From NCBI GenBank assembly GCA_902619805.1, contig CACNGC010000002.1, positions 202,678 through 266,677 of the forward strand: DNA of 64,000 bases. The letters are read 5' to 3'. Below are positions 30,028-40,148 of this stretch, piece after piece (within the stretch, counting starts at the first letter, position 1; each line of letters opens with the position of its first letter). Below the pieces are notes generated by a model. That model was not told where the DNA came from and did not search any database. It saw only the letters and a program-made list of their open reading frames with translations. The position numbers and the translations under genes are program-made. This DNA is from an uncultured SAR116 cluster alpha proteobacterium (lineage in GTDB: Bacteria; Pseudomonadota; Alphaproteobacteria; Puniceispirillales; Marisalimonadaceae).

Positions 30028-31629
30028 ATGGAAAAATCAGAAATTAAAAAATTTGCAGAGAAATCAAATGCTTGGCCTTTTGTTGAAGCTAGAAATTTAA
30101 GAGATAGATTGGATAAAATTGAGAGTTCTGCTCCCAGGGATAACAATACCCCTGTTCTATTTGAGACTGGATACGGGCCTTCAGGACTTCCTCATATTGG
30201 AACATTTGGTGAAGTTGCGAGGACTAATATTGTACGTAACGCATTTGAAGTTTTAACTGATAGAAACACAAAGTTAATATGTTTTTCAGACGACATGGAT
30301 GGCTTACGTAAAATTCCGGAAAATGTTCCTAACAAAGATTTACTTAAAAAATTTATTGAACATCCCTTAACCAGTGTTCCCGATCCTTTTGAAAAATTTA
30401 ATAGTTTTGGTGATCATAATAATCATAAATTACAAGAATTTTTAGATTACTTTAATTTTGAGTATGAATTTGTTTCAGCTACAGAATGCTATAAAAGCGG
30501 TAGATTTGATGAGACACTCAAAAAGATTTTATTAAATTATGAAAAAATAAAAAACATAATTTTGCCTACTTTGAGCGAAAATCGTAAAAAAACTTACAGC
30601 CCATTTCTTCCAGTCTGTCCAAAATCTGGTAAAGTTTTGCAAATTAATATCACTTCAATCAATACTAAAAACAATACTGTAAGTTATATTGACGAAGATA
30701 CTAAAGAATTAGTAACTGTCTCTATTCTTGGTGGATCATGTAAGTTGCAGTGGAAGTGTGATTGGGCAATGCGTTGGTTTGCTCTAGGTGTAGATTATGA
30801 GATGTCAGGCAAAGACTTATCTGAAAGTGTAATTTTATCTAGCAAAATATTGAGAGTCCTTGGAGGGACACCTCCATCAGGCTTTTCCTACGAACTTTTT
30901 CTAGATAATAATGGTGAAAAGATTTCAAAATCCAAAGGTAATGGTTTATCTATAGAGGAGTGGTTGAGATATGGTTCACCTGAATCTCTAAGTCTGTTTA
31001 TGTATACAAATCCTAAAAGAGCTAAGAGACTTTTTTTTGATGTTATACCTAAAACCACTGATGAATATTTTTCGCATCTGAAAAAATATTCTGAACAAGA
31101 CACTCCTGGAAAAATTGATAATCCAGTATGGCATTTACATAAAGGTTCACCAAAATCTAATGACCTTCCTGTTACTTATACATTATTGTTAAATTTAGTG
31201 TCCGTATGTTATGCCAGTGATCCAGATATAGTATGGGGATATGTCAAGAGTTACTCACCTAATTCAAAAAGAACTAAAGAATTAGGTGATTTAATTGATC
31301 TAGCTGTTAATTATTATAAAGAGAAGATAGAACCTCAAAAGAAGTATAGGCTTCCAAATGAAAAAGAGAAAAAAGGCATTACAGAATTAATAAATACTTT
31401 ATCAACATTAAACAATGAAGCCTCCTCTGATGATATTCAAGCTATAGTATTTGCAATTGGGAAAAAACTTGAATATGAAAATTTACGGGAATGGTTTAAA
31501 GGTCTGTACGAGACTGTTCTAGGACAATCTGAAGGACCTAGAATGGGAAGTTTCATAAAACTCTATGGGATTGAACCAACAAAAAAATTATTAGAAAACG
31601 TTATTCTAGGCAACTTAGTTAAAGAATAG
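30028..31629 (+). CDS. lysS: Lysyl-tRNA synthetase, class I
   Basis: A 533-residue class I LysRS (LysK type), not the class II enzyme of most bacteria. The HIGH-like motif is GPSGLPHIGTFGEVART near residue 50; CFSDDMDGLRKIP and WKCDWAMRWFALGVDYEMSGKD are typical; the KMSKS motif is GEKISKSKGNGLSIEEW. The C-terminal helical anticodon-binding domain is complete (MGSFIKLYGI). Class I LysRS is widespread in Alphaproteobacteria, so this is vertical rather than a surprise. pyrD follows 5 bases later. Confidence 0.97.
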   Translation: MEKSEIKKFAEKSNAWPFVEARNLRDRLDKIESSAPRDNNTPVLFETGYGPSGLPHIGTFGEVARTNIVRNAFEVLTDRNTKLICFSDDMDGLRKIPENVPNKDLLKKFIEHPLTSVPDPFEKFNSFGDHNNHKLQEFLDYFNFEYEFVSATECYKSGRFDETLKKILLNYEKIKNIILPTLSENRKKTYSPFLPVCPKSGKVLQINITSINTKNNTVSYIDEDTKELVTVSILGGSCKLQWKCDWAMRWFALGVDYEMSGKDLSESVILSSKILRVLGGTPPSGFSYELFLDNNGEKISKSKGNGLSIEEWLRYGSPESLSLFMYTNPKRAKRLFFDVIPKTTDEYFSHLKKYSEQDTPGKIDNPVWHLHKGSPKSNDLPVTYTLLLNLVSVCYASDPDIVWGYVKSYSPNSKRTKELGDLIDLAVNYYKEKIEPQKKYRLPNEKEKKGITELINTLSTLNNEASSDDIQAIVFAIGKKLEYENLREWFKGLYETVLGQSEGPRMGSFIKLYGIEPTKKLLENVILGNLVKE

Positions 31630-31634
31630 ACTCA

Positions 31635-32759
31635 ATGATTTGGAAATTTATTACTTTTTTTGTAAGAAGACTTGATCCAGAAATTGCTCATAAAATAACT
31701 ATTAAATTCTTTAAACTTGGTTTGCATCCAAGATTAAATAAAATTGGAATTCCTATAAACATTGGTAATTTGATTTTTAAAAATTTTATTGGTGTTGCCG
31801 CTGGTTTTGATAAAAATGCAGAAGTAATAAACAAAATACATTTTTTGAACTTTGGTTTCACTGAAGTTGGTACTATTACCCCAATGCCTCAATATGGAAA
31901 TCCAAAACCAAGAGTTTTCAGGCTTGAAAAAGATAGAGCTATAATAAATAGAAATGGTTTTAACAATTTAGGAATGTTACAGGCAAGTAAAAAATTAGAA
32001 GATTATAGAAAAAAATTCCCAATAGGAAGTAGTTTTCTTGTTGGAATTAATATTGGCCCCAACAAAGATAGTGAGGACAGGTTTAGTGATTACAAAGTAC
32101 TTGCCAAAAATTTATCAAAGTTTGCCGACTATATTTCTATAAATGTTTCTTCACCTAACACACCAAATTTAAGAGAGTTTCAAAATAAGGAGAATTTAGA
32201 AAAAGTTATAAATTTTGTTAAGGATGGGATTGCCACATCCAAAACTTTTAATAAAAAATTGCCAATTTTTTTGAAGATTGCTCCAGATATAAATTATCAG
32301 ACATTGAAATCTATTATTGAAACAGCTCATTCGCAAAAAATTTTTGGTTTGATCATCTCCAATACGACGTTAGATAGAGAAAGAAATCTAAAATCAAAAA
32401 AATCTAAAGAATTAGGAGGCTTGTCTGGGAAACCATTATTTAAAAAATCTACAGATATTTTGTCACAAGCAAATAAAATAATTAAAAATAATAATTATAA
32501 ATTATTTTTAATTGCAGCTGGTGGAGTATCAGACAGTAAAACTGCATATGTAAAAATTTTATGTGGAGCACATTTAGTCCAGTTATATTCTTCTCTAACA
32601 TTTGAAGGACCTTTAGTTGCAAATCAAATAATAAGTGGCATATTGAAATTAATGAAAAGAGATAAAATAGAAAATATTATTGATATAGTTGGTGTTATTG
32701 ATAATCCCAAAGAAGCTATGAGTGTTGCAATTAATGGTTTTAAAAATTATAAAAGTTAG
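31635..32759 (+). CDS. pyrD: Dihydroorotate dehydrogenase (quinone), class 2
   Basis: A 374-residue FMN enzyme oxidising dihydroorotate to orotate in pyrimidine synthesis, at the inner membrane with quinone as acceptor. The N-terminal amphipathic extension is that of class 2. Motifs: VAAGFDKNAEVI, EVGTITPMPQYGNPKPR, NRNGFNN, the catalytic Ser region ISINVSSPNTPNLRE and ISNTTLDRE, and AAGGVSDSKTAY. It is 5 bases after lysS and likely cotranscribed. Confidence 0.96.
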   Translation: MIWKFITFFVRRLDPEIAHKITIKFFKLGLHPRLNKIGIPINIGNLIFKNFIGVAAGFDKNAEVINKIHFLNFGFTEVGTITPMPQYGNPKPRVFRLEKDRAIINRNGFNNLGMLQASKKLEDYRKKFPIGSSFLVGINIGPNKDSEDRFSDYKVLAKNLSKFADYISINVSSPNTPNLREFQNKENLEKVINFVKDGIATSKTFNKKLPIFLKIAPDINYQTLKSIIETAHSQKIFGLIISNTTLDRERNLKSKKSKELGGLSGKPLFKKSTDILSQANKIIKNNNYKLFLIAAGGVSDSKTAYVKILCGAHLVQLYSSLTFEGPLVANQIISGILKLMKRDKIENIIDIVGVIDNPKEAMSVAINGFKNYKS

Positions 32760-32777
32760 ATTCTTTTACCATTTAAC

Positions 32778-32806
32778 TTGACCTTTGAGGCTTGCTATCT
32801 TATAAA
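32778..32806 (+). promoter_or_regulatory. Sigma-70 promoter for rpmB
   Basis: TTGACC and TATAAA are separated by exactly 17 bases, ending 26 bases before the rpmB ATG. The near-consensus match and optimal spacing suit a strongly expressed ribosomal protein gene. Confidence 0.75.
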
Positions 32807-32832
32807 TCGAAAGGTTAATTTTGAGGTATATA

Positions 32833-33120
32833 ATGTCTAGAGTTTGTGAAATTTCAGGTAAAAATGTTATGAGTGGCAATAACGTTAGCCATGCAAAAAA
32901 TAAAACCAAAAGAAAATTTTTACCTAATCTTCAAAATGTTAAATTTTTTAGTAAAGCCCTAGATAAATTCATCAGTATGAAAGTATCTGTGAGAGCTTTA
33001 AAGTCTGTTGAAAAAAATGGTGGTTTAGACGATTACTTATCTAAAACTAGTAACAGAGTTTTAGCACCTCAAGCTGTTGCAATTAAAAAATCTATTAAAA
33101 AATTTAAAAAAAGAAATTAG
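32833..33120 (+). CDS. rpmB: 50S ribosomal protein L28
   Basis: A 95-residue L28: MSRVCEISGKNVMSGNNVSHAKNKTKRKF, then LPNLQNVKFFS and VSVRALKSVEKNGGLDDYL, typical of the longer alphaproteobacterial form. The ORF track begins four codons earlier at a TTG; the ATG at 32833, with TGAGG upstream, gives the family N-terminus MSRxC. Convergent with cobT. Confidence 0.98.
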   Translation: MSRVCEISGKNVMSGNNVSHAKNKTKRKFLPNLQNVKFFSKALDKFISMKVSVRALKSVEKNGGLDDYLSKTSNRVLAPQAVAIKKSIKKFKKRN

Positions 33121-33132
33121 CTCTTCTCAATA

Positions 33133-34956
33133 TCATTCTTCATTGAATAAGTCAGCTAGCTGTTCAGTTACAGCTCCACCCAATTGTTCAGCATCAGTAA
33201 GGGTAACCGCTTTATCATAATAACGGGTAACGTCGTGACCAATGCCAATTGCAACTAATTCTACAGTAGATCTGTTTTCTATAAATGAGATTACTTGTTT
33301 AAGATGAAGTTCTAGGTAGTTACCACTATTAGAAGAAAGTGTAGTGTCATCAACAGGTGCACCATCACTTATGACCATGAGAATTTTTCTATCTTCTACT
33401 CTACCTAATAAACGCTCGTGTGCCCAGATTAATGCCTCACCATCTATGTTTTCCTTTAAAATTCCCTCTCTTAGCATTAATCCAAGTGAATTTTTTGCTC
33501 TTCTCCATGGAGAGTCAGCTGGTTTATAAATGATATGCCTTAAGTCATTTAATCTTCCAGGGTAAGTTGGTTTACCATCATTTATCCATTGTTCTCTTGA
33601 TTGGCCGCCTTTCCAGGCTTTTGTGGTGAAACCCAAGATTTCAACTTTGACTCCACATCTTTCAAGTGTTCTAGCCATAATGTCAGCGCAAATTGCTGCA
33701 ATGGTTATAGGCCTCCCCCTCATTGACCCAGAATTATCTATTAGCAAAGTCACTATAGTATCTCTAAATTTCATATCTTTTTCTTGTTTATAAGAAAGTG
33801 GGAATAATGGTTGAGTAATTACTCTAGCTAATTTTGATGCGTCTAACATCCCTTCTTCAAGATCAAAGTTCCAGGATCTATTTTGTTTAGCTTGTAATTT
33901 TCTTTGAAGTTTATTAGCCAATCTAGCTATAGCACCTTGAAGATTTTCAAGTTGTTTATCAAGTGTCCCTCTTAGCCGGCTAAGTTCGTCTTCTTCACAT
34001 AACTCTGTGGCATTGACAATTTCGTCGTACTTAGTAGAAAACACTTTATAATTATAATTAATATTATTTTTACCTATGTTATCCCCTGATAAAGGATTAG
34101 GAACGATTTCACCCTCACTCTCTCCATCTTCATTATTAGCATCGGCATCTTGAGTTTCACCTTGTATTTCTTGATCATTGTCTTGAGAATCGCTACTACT
34201 ATCTAATCCGGCATCTTCATCATTATCACTTTCACTTTCTGCAGATGAATCATTTTCTTCATTCTCGTCAGGATTGTTGTCTTCAGTATCTTCGTTTTCA
34301 CCATCATTATTAGGATCTCTTTCTCCAATATCCGAATGTAATGCTGATAACAATTCATTTGTATATTTTGCAAAAACTTCTTGATTAGTAGTATTTTCTG
34401 CAAGTTGGTTTAGAAGATTCCCAATTTTGTTATTAATCCAAGGTCGCCATTTCTCCAGAGAAATAGATGTGTTTGGAGGGGAGTTAGAGCCAGTAATTTT
34501 TTCTCTTATTACTAAGTGCAAAGCATTTACTAACGCTTCCTTATCGTCTCCACCCGGAACAGGTAGAATTGTTTCTTTAAATTTTTCAACAACTAAATTT
34601 TGTAAATTTTTCTTAATACCTAGAAGATTCTTGGATCCAACAGCTTCAATTCTAGATTCCTCTGCTAACTGAAAAATTTGTGATGATAAATCTGAAGATG
34701 GTATATATTTATTATGTAAAACAGGATCATGGTACTTAATCTTAAGGGCAATTTTATCTGCTTCACCTCTTAATTTAAATAATTCTGTATCATCTAATTC
34801 TTTTGATATTATTGGCAATCTAACCTCTTTAGACGACAAATAACCTGTAGATCCAGAAAACTTTATTTCCCTTTCTTCAATCATGTTTCCAGAAATTGCT
34901 TTTAAAGTAGAGGCAGTAGCATTTTGGAATTGAGTGTCTTCAGAATTCTTGCTCAT
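33133..34956 (-). CDS. cobT: Cobaltochelatase subunit CobT (VWA domain)
   Basis: A 607-residue CobT, which with CobS (AAA+) and CobN inserts cobalt into hydrogenobyrinic acid diamide in aerobic B12 synthesis. A central low-complexity acidic stretch (residues about 215-290, rich in Asp, Glu, Asn, Ser) is normal for CobT. The C-terminal von Willebrand A domain carries the MIDAS motif [13 protein letters not shown]. The large catalytic subunit CobN is not in this window. cobS lies 7 bases upstream. CobST homologues are kept in some genomes lacking full B12 synthesis, so pathway presence must be checked elsewhere. Confidence 0.94.
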   Translation of the reverse strand: MSKNSEDTQFQNATASTLKAISGNMIEEREIKFSGSTGYLSSKEVRLPIISKELDDTELFKLRGEADKIALKIKYHDPVLHNKYIPSSDLSSQIFQLAEESRIEAVGSKNLLGIKKNLQNLVVEKFKETILPVPGGDDKEALVNALHLVIREKITGSNSPPNTSISLEKWRPWINNKIGNLLNQLAENTTNQEVFAKYTNELLSALHSDIGERDPNNDGENEDTEDNNPDENEENDSSAESESDNDEDAGLDSSSDSQDNDQEIQGETQDADANNEDGESEGEIVPNPLSGDNIGKNNINYNYKVFSTKYDEIVNATELCEEDELSRLRGTLDKQLENLQGAIARLANKLQRKLQAKQNRSWNFDLEEGMLDASKLARVITQPLFPLSYKQEKDMKFRDTIVTLLIDNSGSMRGRPITIAAICADIMARTLERCGVKVEILGFTTKAWKGGQSREQWINDGKPTYPGRLNDLRHIIYKPADSPWRRAKNSLGLMLREGILKENIDGEALIWAHERLLGRVEDRKILMVISDGAPVDDTTLSSNSGNYLELHLKQVISFIENRSTVELVAIGIGHDVTRYYDKAVTLTDAEQLGGAVTEQLADLFNEE

Positions 34957-34963
34957 TTTAATT

Positions 34964-35974
34964 TTAAGCGTCTATACTTTTTTCAACTTTAATTAATTCT
35001 CTTCCAAAACATCTTTGATAATATTCTGACAAAATTGGTCTCTCCATTTCATCGCATTTGTTAAAAAAAGTTAGTTTGAAAGCTAAATCAATATCTTCAA
35101 TTATATTTGTGTTTTCTGCCCATGTTATAACTGTCCTAGGAGACATTACAGTAGAAAGATCGCCAGACATGAATCCATTTCTTGTTAAATTAGCTATTGA
35201 AACCATGTGTTTTATAGTATCTTTTCCATCCTTAGTATTAAAATTAGGAACTTTAGATAAAACAATCTCTTCTTCCGCTTCAGTTGGTAAATAATTTAAA
35301 GTTGAAACTATAGACCATCTATCCATTTGACCTTGATTTATCTGTTGTGTTCCATGATATAAACCTGTGGTGTCACCGAGTCCAACTGTATTGGCAGTTG
35401 CAAACAATCTAAAATTTTGATGGGGATTTATAACTCGATTATTATCTAGTAAAGTTAGTTTTCCTGAAACCTCCAAGACCCTTTGAATAACAAACATTAC
35501 GTCAGCTCTTCCAGCATCATATTCATCAAATACAATTGCAACAGGGTTCTGCAGGGCCCAAGGAAGGACACCTTCTCTAAATTCAGTTACTTGCTTTCCA
35601 TTTTCTAAAACAATTGCATCTTTCCCTACCAGATCTAAACGGCTTATGTGACTATCTAAATTAACTCTTACACATGGCCAATTTAATCTTGCAGCAACTT
35701 GTTCGATATGCGTTGATTTACCAGTACCATGATAACCTTGGATCATAACTCTTCTATTATAGCAAAATCCAGCAAGTATTGCTTTTGTAGTAGTTTCATC
35801 AAACAAATAAGATTCATCGATTTCAGGTACAAATTTAGTTTTCTCATTAAATCCAACAATTTTCATATTTGTTTTGAAACCAAAGGTTTTCTCTGGATCA
35901 ATAACTAATGTTTGAGAAGATGAAAAAGTTTCAGAATTAAAGTCCATGTTGTTAGTTAAACTAACTTCGTTCAT
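34964..35974 (-). CDS. cobS: Cobaltochelatase subunit CobS (AAA+ ATPase)
   Basis: A 336-residue AAA+ protein of the MoxR/CobS group. The Walker A is [16 protein letters not shown] near residue 80; Walker B is [17 protein letters not shown]; the sensor region is [32 protein letters not shown]. These are diagnostic of CobS. It forms a ring with CobT that drives cobalt insertion. The upstream neighbour is the DnaJ-like gene (25-base gap). Confidence 0.95.
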   Translation of the reverse strand: MNEVSLTNNMDFNSETFSSSQTLVIDPEKTFGFKTNMKIVGFNEKTKFVPEIDESYLFDETTTKAILAGFCYNRRVMIQGYHGTGKSTHIEQVAARLNWPCVRVNLDSHISRLDLVGKDAIVLENGKQVTEFREGVLPWALQNPVAIVFDEYDAGRADVMFVIQRVLEVSGKLTLLDNNRVINPHQNFRLFATANTVGLGDTTGLYHGTQQINQGQMDRWSIVSTLNYLPTEAEEEIVLSKVPNFNTKDGKDTIKHMVSIANLTRNGFMSGDLSTVMSPRTVITWAENTNIIEDIDLAFKLTFFNKCDEMERPILSEYYQRCFGRELIKVEKSIDA

Positions 35975-35999
35975 ATTATAATCTCCAAAAATATTTATT

Positions 36000-36536
36000 T
36001 CAGTTTTTTGCTGGTTTCGTAAAAGATTCTAGAATAATTTTATAAGCATTTGTTATATCAATAAATTTATCTTTATTAATTTTTGATTGATTTTCATTTT
36101 GTACATCAGGATGCCATTTTTTTGCTAAAAATTTATATTTTGTTTTTACTTCCTTAATACTTGCCTCATGACTTAAGCCTAATACTCTTAGAGCATCTTC
36201 TAACTTTTTATTTAATATTTTTTTTTCTCTTGTGATTTTATTATTTTCAAAAGTATTAAAAGCTTTCTCAAAATCATAATTAATACTTTTTGTCCCAAAC
36301 TTCCAACTTGGTCGATCCCAAGTAACTGATTTTCTTATCTCAACTTCTAATTCTTGTTCGTTTAATCCTTCAAAATAATTCCAAGATTTATTAAATTCCC
36401 TAATACAATTTATACAGAAGTATAAATATTCTCTAAGTTGATTCCTTGATTTAGGTGCAGGAAATACCCCTAATTCGTTGCATTTAGGATTAGAGCAAGT
36501 TCTTTCTTGTTTTTCTTTTTGATTAGTATGCAACAT
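36000..36536 (-). CDS. J-domain (DnaJ-like) protein
   Basis: A 178-residue protein with a C-terminal J domain: LRVLGLSHEASIKEVKTKYKFLAKKWHPDVQNEN, containing the HPD tripeptide that stimulates Hsp70. The N-terminal ~110 residues contain a possible metal site of four cysteines (CSNPKCNELG and FCINCIREF). It is not DnaJ itself (no Gly/Phe region, no zinc-finger repeat). The placement between bolA and cobS is conserved in Alphaproteobacteria. Client unknown. Confidence 0.88.
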   Translation of the reverse strand: MLHTNQKEKQERTCSNPKCNELGVFPAPKSRNQLREYLYFCINCIREFNKSWNYFEGLNEQELEVEIRKSVTWDRPSWKFGTKSINYDFEKAFNTFENNKITREKKILNKKLEDALRVLGLSHEASIKEVKTKYKFLAKKWHPDVQNENQSKINKDKFIDITNAYKIILESFTKPAKN

Positions 36537-36629
36537 AAATTTAATTCTTTATTTTAATTATAGAATTATGTAGTAATCCATGCAAGGTAGTAATTATTTT
36601 TTTAAAAATTTTTAATAAAAGAGATCCTA

Positions 36630-36908
36630 TTGAAAAGAAAAACTAATATTGAAAATTTAATCTTAAAAAATTATGAACCAGAATTTTTTTCTGTTATAGA
36701 CGTCTCTGAACAACATAGGGGGCATCAAAACTTTAAAGAAGATGTAGAAAGTCACTTTGAAATTATAATTGTTTCAGAAAAGTTTAAATATTTAAACAGG
36801 ATAGAAAGACATAGAATGGTTAATCAAAGCTTAAGAAAAGAATTTTTATCAGATCTTCATTCAGTAATAATTAAAACTTATACTATAGAAGAATATAAAA
36901 ATACTTAA
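36630..36908 (+). CDS. bolA: BolA family protein
   Basis: A 92-residue BolA-like protein: FFSVIDVSEQHRGHQ, then SHFEIIIVSEKFKYLNRIERHRMVNQSLRKEF and ALHSV-like DLHSVIIKTYT. BolA proteins pair with monothiol glutaredoxins in iron-sulfur handling. The invariant His of RxxRHRxV is present. The start is TTG in the track, with AAGAGAT upstream; no nearby ATG fits better. Divergent from the DnaJ-like gene and overlapping the convergent CorC-type gene by 4 bases. Confidence 0.88.
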   Translation: MKRKTNIENLILKNYEPEFFSVIDVSEQHRGHQNFKEDVESHFEIIIVSEKFKYLNRIERHRMVNQSLRKEFLSDLHSVIIKTYTIEEYKNT

Positions 36909-38173
36909 CTTTTATTTTTATTTATTCCGATTTCATTCCATAATCTTAATTGAGAGATAAAATTTGATTTTTTTTGAAGTATTCGGAATCTAATATCAAA
37001 AAATCTAAACTCTTGACCAGGTTCTGGTATTGTTTTTGACTCGTATAAGACTAAACCTGCGATAGTATTTGCATTTTGATCTGGTAGTGACCAACCCAGT
37101 GAACGGTTAATATCTCTAATTGTGACAGAACCATCAACTATAAAGGATCCGTCTGGCTGAGGTTTTAGGCCCTTAACATTTAAATCAGTTTCATCATCAA
37201 TTTCACCTACTATCTCTTCTATAATATCTTCAAGTGTAACAATTCCTCTAAAATCACCATATTCATCAACTACCACTGCAAAGTGCTCTCTTCTAGTTTT
37301 AAAAATTTCTAACTGGTCTAATAATAATGTTGTTTCCGGAGCAAAATATGGCTGTATCATTAATTCAGACAAATTTATGGAATTTATATTTTTAAAGTTT
37401 CTTCTTCTTAAATTTCTAAACAATTCTTTTGCATGTAAAATACCGATTATATTATCAGGATTACCCGAATAAATTGGTATTCTAGTATATGGACTTTCCC
37501 CTATAACCTTAAAAATTAGTTCAGGATCTTCTTTAGAATCTATCATTGTAACTGCCCCTCTGTGAGTCATAACAGCTTCTATAGTAACTTCATCCATATC
37601 AAGCATACTGGACATCATTTTCCCACGCTCTTTGCCACGACTTTCATTACCAGCATGCAATCTGATCATCCCTCTCAGTTCTTCAGTTTTTGCTTCTTCA
37701 TCATTAATTACTGGCCCAGAAACAAATTTTGCGAAATGTTCTGTAATAAATGTGGCGGGTGTTAATAAAAATATAAAAAAGTTAATTATTGGAGCAACAG
37801 TTAAAGCAACTTGATCAGCATGGCTAAAAGCATAAGTTTTAGGAATAACTTCTGCAAAAATTACTAAAACAATTGTTAATAGTATAGTTACTAAAATTAA
37901 ATCAAATTCTCCAAAGTAGATTATAGCAAAGCTTGTTGCATATACTGAGGCTATAATATTAACTAAATTATTACCTATTAATATGGTACTAATCATTTTT
38001 TCTTTTTTAGCTAAGATACTCTCAATGGTTATTGCTTTTTTATTTCCTTGAAGAGCTAACTCATGGATTCTAGCTTCTGAAACGGCTGTTAAAGCAGTTT
38101 CAGAACTTGAAAAAAAACCTGATAAAATAATTAAGAAAAGTATGTTACATAAAAATATGAATATGTCTGGCAT
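36905..38173 (-). CDS. HlyC/CorC family transporter (CNNM/DUF21-CBS)
   Basis: A 422-residue inner-membrane protein. The N-terminal DUF21/CNNM domain has four hydrophobic helices, with FFSSSETALTAVSEAR at the first turn; a paired CBS domain follows (AVMTHRGAVTMIDSKEDPE to FAVVVDEYGDFRGIVTLEDIIEEIVGEI); the C-terminal CorC_HlyC domain contains DGSVTIRDINRSLGW. Relatives are implicated in magnesium or cobalt efflux; the older name hemolysin is misleading. Its ATG abuts the aroB stop, so aroK-aroB-this gene form one unit. Confidence 0.92.
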   Translation of the reverse strand: MPDIFIFLCNILFLIILSGFFSSSETALTAVSEARIHELALQGNKKAITIESILAKKEKMISTILIGNNLVNIIASVYATSFAIIYFGEFDLILVTILLTIVLVIFAEVIPKTYAFSHADQVALTVAPIINFFIFLLTPATFITEHFAKFVSGPVINDEEAKTEELRGMIRLHAGNESRGKERGKMMSSMLDMDEVTIEAVMTHRGAVTMIDSKEDPELIFKVIGESPYTRIPIYSGNPDNIIGILHAKELFRNLRRRNFKNINSINLSELMIQPYFAPETTLLLDQLEIFKTRREHFAVVVDEYGDFRGIVTLEDIIEEIVGEIDDETDLNVKGLKPQPDGSFIVDGSVTIRDINRSLGWSLPDQNANTIAGLVLYESKTIPEPGQEFRFFDIRFRILQKKSNFISQLRLWNEIGINKNKS

Positions 38174-39306
38174 TATATCTCATCATCTAAGAATTTAGTT
38201 AGAATTTTTTTATCCATATTATTTTTTATAAAAGATTTTCCAATTTTTTTATTAAGTATAAATGTGAACTGATTATTTTTATTTTTTTTATCATATTTGA
38301 ATTTTCTTAACATTTTTGATGTTGTAATAGTAAAATTTCTAAACTCTTGTAAAGAGGTAGGTAGATTTAACTTCTTAAAAAAAGTTATTACTCTCTCTGT
38401 TTCAATATTAGGGCAATAACCCATTTTACTTGAAAGCTTGAATGCTAAGCAAATTCCTATTGATACCGCTTCACCGTGAATAATTGTTCCATCATATTTC
38501 CCAAATGACTCAATAGCATGACCAAAGGTATGTCCAAGGTTTAAAAGTGCTCTTTTACCATTTTCCTTTTCATCATTTTTTATTATGCAAGATTTTATTT
38601 CACAAGATTTTCTAATTATTTCGTTTAACATCAAATGGTCATAATTTAGAATATCTTTGTAATTTTTTTCTAAAGTATTGTAAAATTCAACGTCGTAAAT
38701 CAGACCATACTTGATAACTTCAACCAAGCCAGCTAAAAATTCTCTTCTAGGTAATGTCTTAAGTATATCTATGTCTGCCATAACTGCAATTGGTTGATGG
38801 AAGGAACCTATCAAGTTTTTACTTTTACTACTATTAATACCAGTCTTACCGCCTACAGAGCTATCTACTTGAGCTAATAGGGTAGTTGGTATCTGAATAA
38901 AATCTATACCTCTTAGAAGTATTGAAGCAGCAAAACCAGCTATATCACCAATGACTCCGCCGCCAAAAGCAATAATTAAACTACCTCTATCTATTTTAAA
39001 TGATAACGATTCCTCAACTATATATTCTAACTGAGATATATTTTTGGATTTGTCACCTCCTGGAATGCTAATCAAATTTAATGACTCAGTTAATTTTTTT
39101 ATTATTTCAACAAATAAAATAAATTGCTCATTATTTTCGTTATTTAAAGAAAAAAAACTATCATGTATTAAAATGACTTTTCTTTCTGATATAAATCTTT
39201 TCAGAATTTCTTCACAATTTGATAATAAATTATTACCAATAAAAATTGGATATGAAATATTTTTAAATTTATCGTTTAGCGAAACGTTAATTATGTTAGG
39301 TTTCAT
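38173..39306 (-). CDS. aroB: 3-dehydroquinate synthase
   Basis: A 377-residue NAD- and metal-dependent enzyme making 3-dehydroquinate, step two of the shikimate pathway. Motifs: SIPGGDKSKNISQLE, IIAFGGGVIGDIAGFAASILLRGIDFIQIPTTLLAQVDSSVGGKTGIN (several short family motifs in order), LAGLVEVIKYG, and LNLGHTFGHAIE with metal ligands. It overlaps aroK by 4 bases. Confidence 0.97.
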   Translation of the reverse strand: MKPNIINVSLNDKFKNISYPIFIGNNLLSNCEEILKRFISERKVILIHDSFFSLNNENNEQFILFVEIIKKLTESLNLISIPGGDKSKNISQLEYIVEESLSFKIDRGSLIIAFGGGVIGDIAGFAASILLRGIDFIQIPTTLLAQVDSSVGGKTGINSSKSKNLIGSFHQPIAVMADIDILKTLPRREFLAGLVEVIKYGLIYDVEFYNTLEKNYKDILNYDHLMLNEIIRKSCEIKSCIIKNDEKENGKRALLNLGHTFGHAIESFGKYDGTIIHGEAVSIGICLAFKLSSKMGYCPNIETERVITFFKKLNLPTSLQEFRNFTITTSKMLRKFKYDKKNKNNQFTFILNKKIGKSFIKNNMDKKILTKFLDDEI

Positions 39307-39869
39307 TTTATTGCAATATTAATTTGATTATATATTATATATATTAACTTCTCAATCACTTGATTTTGGTTAAGTTTATCAGTATTAATTTCATTGTGAC
39401 AAAGAGAATAATATTTTGTTCTTATATCCAAAAGTTGAATTATTGACTCTCTAGTACTTCCTTTTATCATAGGTCTTTTTGACCCATCTCCAATTCTTTT
39501 AACTAAAACATCTAAAGGAGTGTTTAACCAAATTACGTTTGTATTATCTAACAGTAACTTTCTTGTATCTTCGTTGTCAAATCCACCACCACCAAGACTT
39601 ATTATTACTTTCTCTTTGTTTTTATTAATTTTCAAAATTAAATTACTAATTGTTTCTTTTTCAATTTTTCTAAAAAAAATCTCACCATGTTTTTGAAAAA
39701 GTTCTTTAATTGTCATATTGAATTCTTTTTCAACCATATGATCTACATCAAAAAAATTGAATTTTAAAATTTTTGCTATTTTACGTCCAATTTTAGATTT
39801 CCCTGTACCCATCATTCCAATCAAAGTAACCTTTTCATGGTAGGGTTTTATTTCTTTAAAATTTAACAT
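39303..39869 (-). CDS. aroK: Shikimate kinase
   Basis: A 188-residue P-loop kinase phosphorylating shikimate. Walker A is IGMMGTGKSKIGRKIA; FFDVDHMVEKEF carries the shikimate-binding Asp; the glycine-rich ISLGGGGFDNEDTRK and RPMIKG lid motif follow. The ORF track starts at a TTG three codons earlier; the ATG at 39869 is more likely, though neither has a clear Shine-Dalgarno. First gene of the aroK-aroB unit. Confidence 0.95.
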   Translation of the reverse strand: MLNFKEIKPYHEKVTLIGMMGTGKSKIGRKIAKILKFNFFDVDHMVEKEFNMTIKELFQKHGEIFFRKIEKETISNLILKINKNKEKVIISLGGGGFDNEDTRKLLLDNTNVIWLNTPLDVLVKRIGDGSKRPMIKGSTRESIIQLLDIRTKYYSLCHNEINTDKLNQNQVIEKLIYIIYNQINIAIK

Positions 39870-40007
39870 ATATATCAAATATCATATTAATATTCATCAA
39901 ACATCATATTTTTAGAAACTTTTCTGATAAATATGGTAAATAATATATTTATTTATAGTCAAAAACTCGCCACATTTTATAGGTATTTATGAAAAGTAAG
40001 GATTATG

Positions 40008-40148
40008 ATGAGAAAATATAAATTTTTTTTAATTGTATCAAGTCTTATTGCTCTGGGTGGATTTCTAGTAGTAACTTACTTAGATATACCAGCACCTGAT
40101 AAATTGGAAACAAAAATTTTAGACGTTAACGATGAAAAAATTAAATAG
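40008..40148 (+). CDS. Small membrane protein, 46 residues (missed by ORF track)
   Basis: A short ORF: basic start (MRKYKFF), one hydrophobic helix (LIVSSLIALGGFLVVTYL), then DIPAPDKLETKILD. The transmembrane helix followed by a IPAP motif is like a small alphaproteobacterial hypothetical family ending in PAPxxxVEKVI. AAGGA lies 5 bases before the ATG at 40008 (2 before the alternative ATG at 40005). It overlaps the next gene by 17 bases, suggesting coupled translation. Function unknown. Confidence 0.72.
   Translation: MRKYKFFLIVSSLIALGGFLVVTYLDIPAPDKLETKILDVNDEKIK

Noticed and set aside
34130-34330. Low-complexity region that could suggest a repeat or foreign insert
   Set aside because: It encodes the acidic linker usual in CobT; the frame is intact on both sides.
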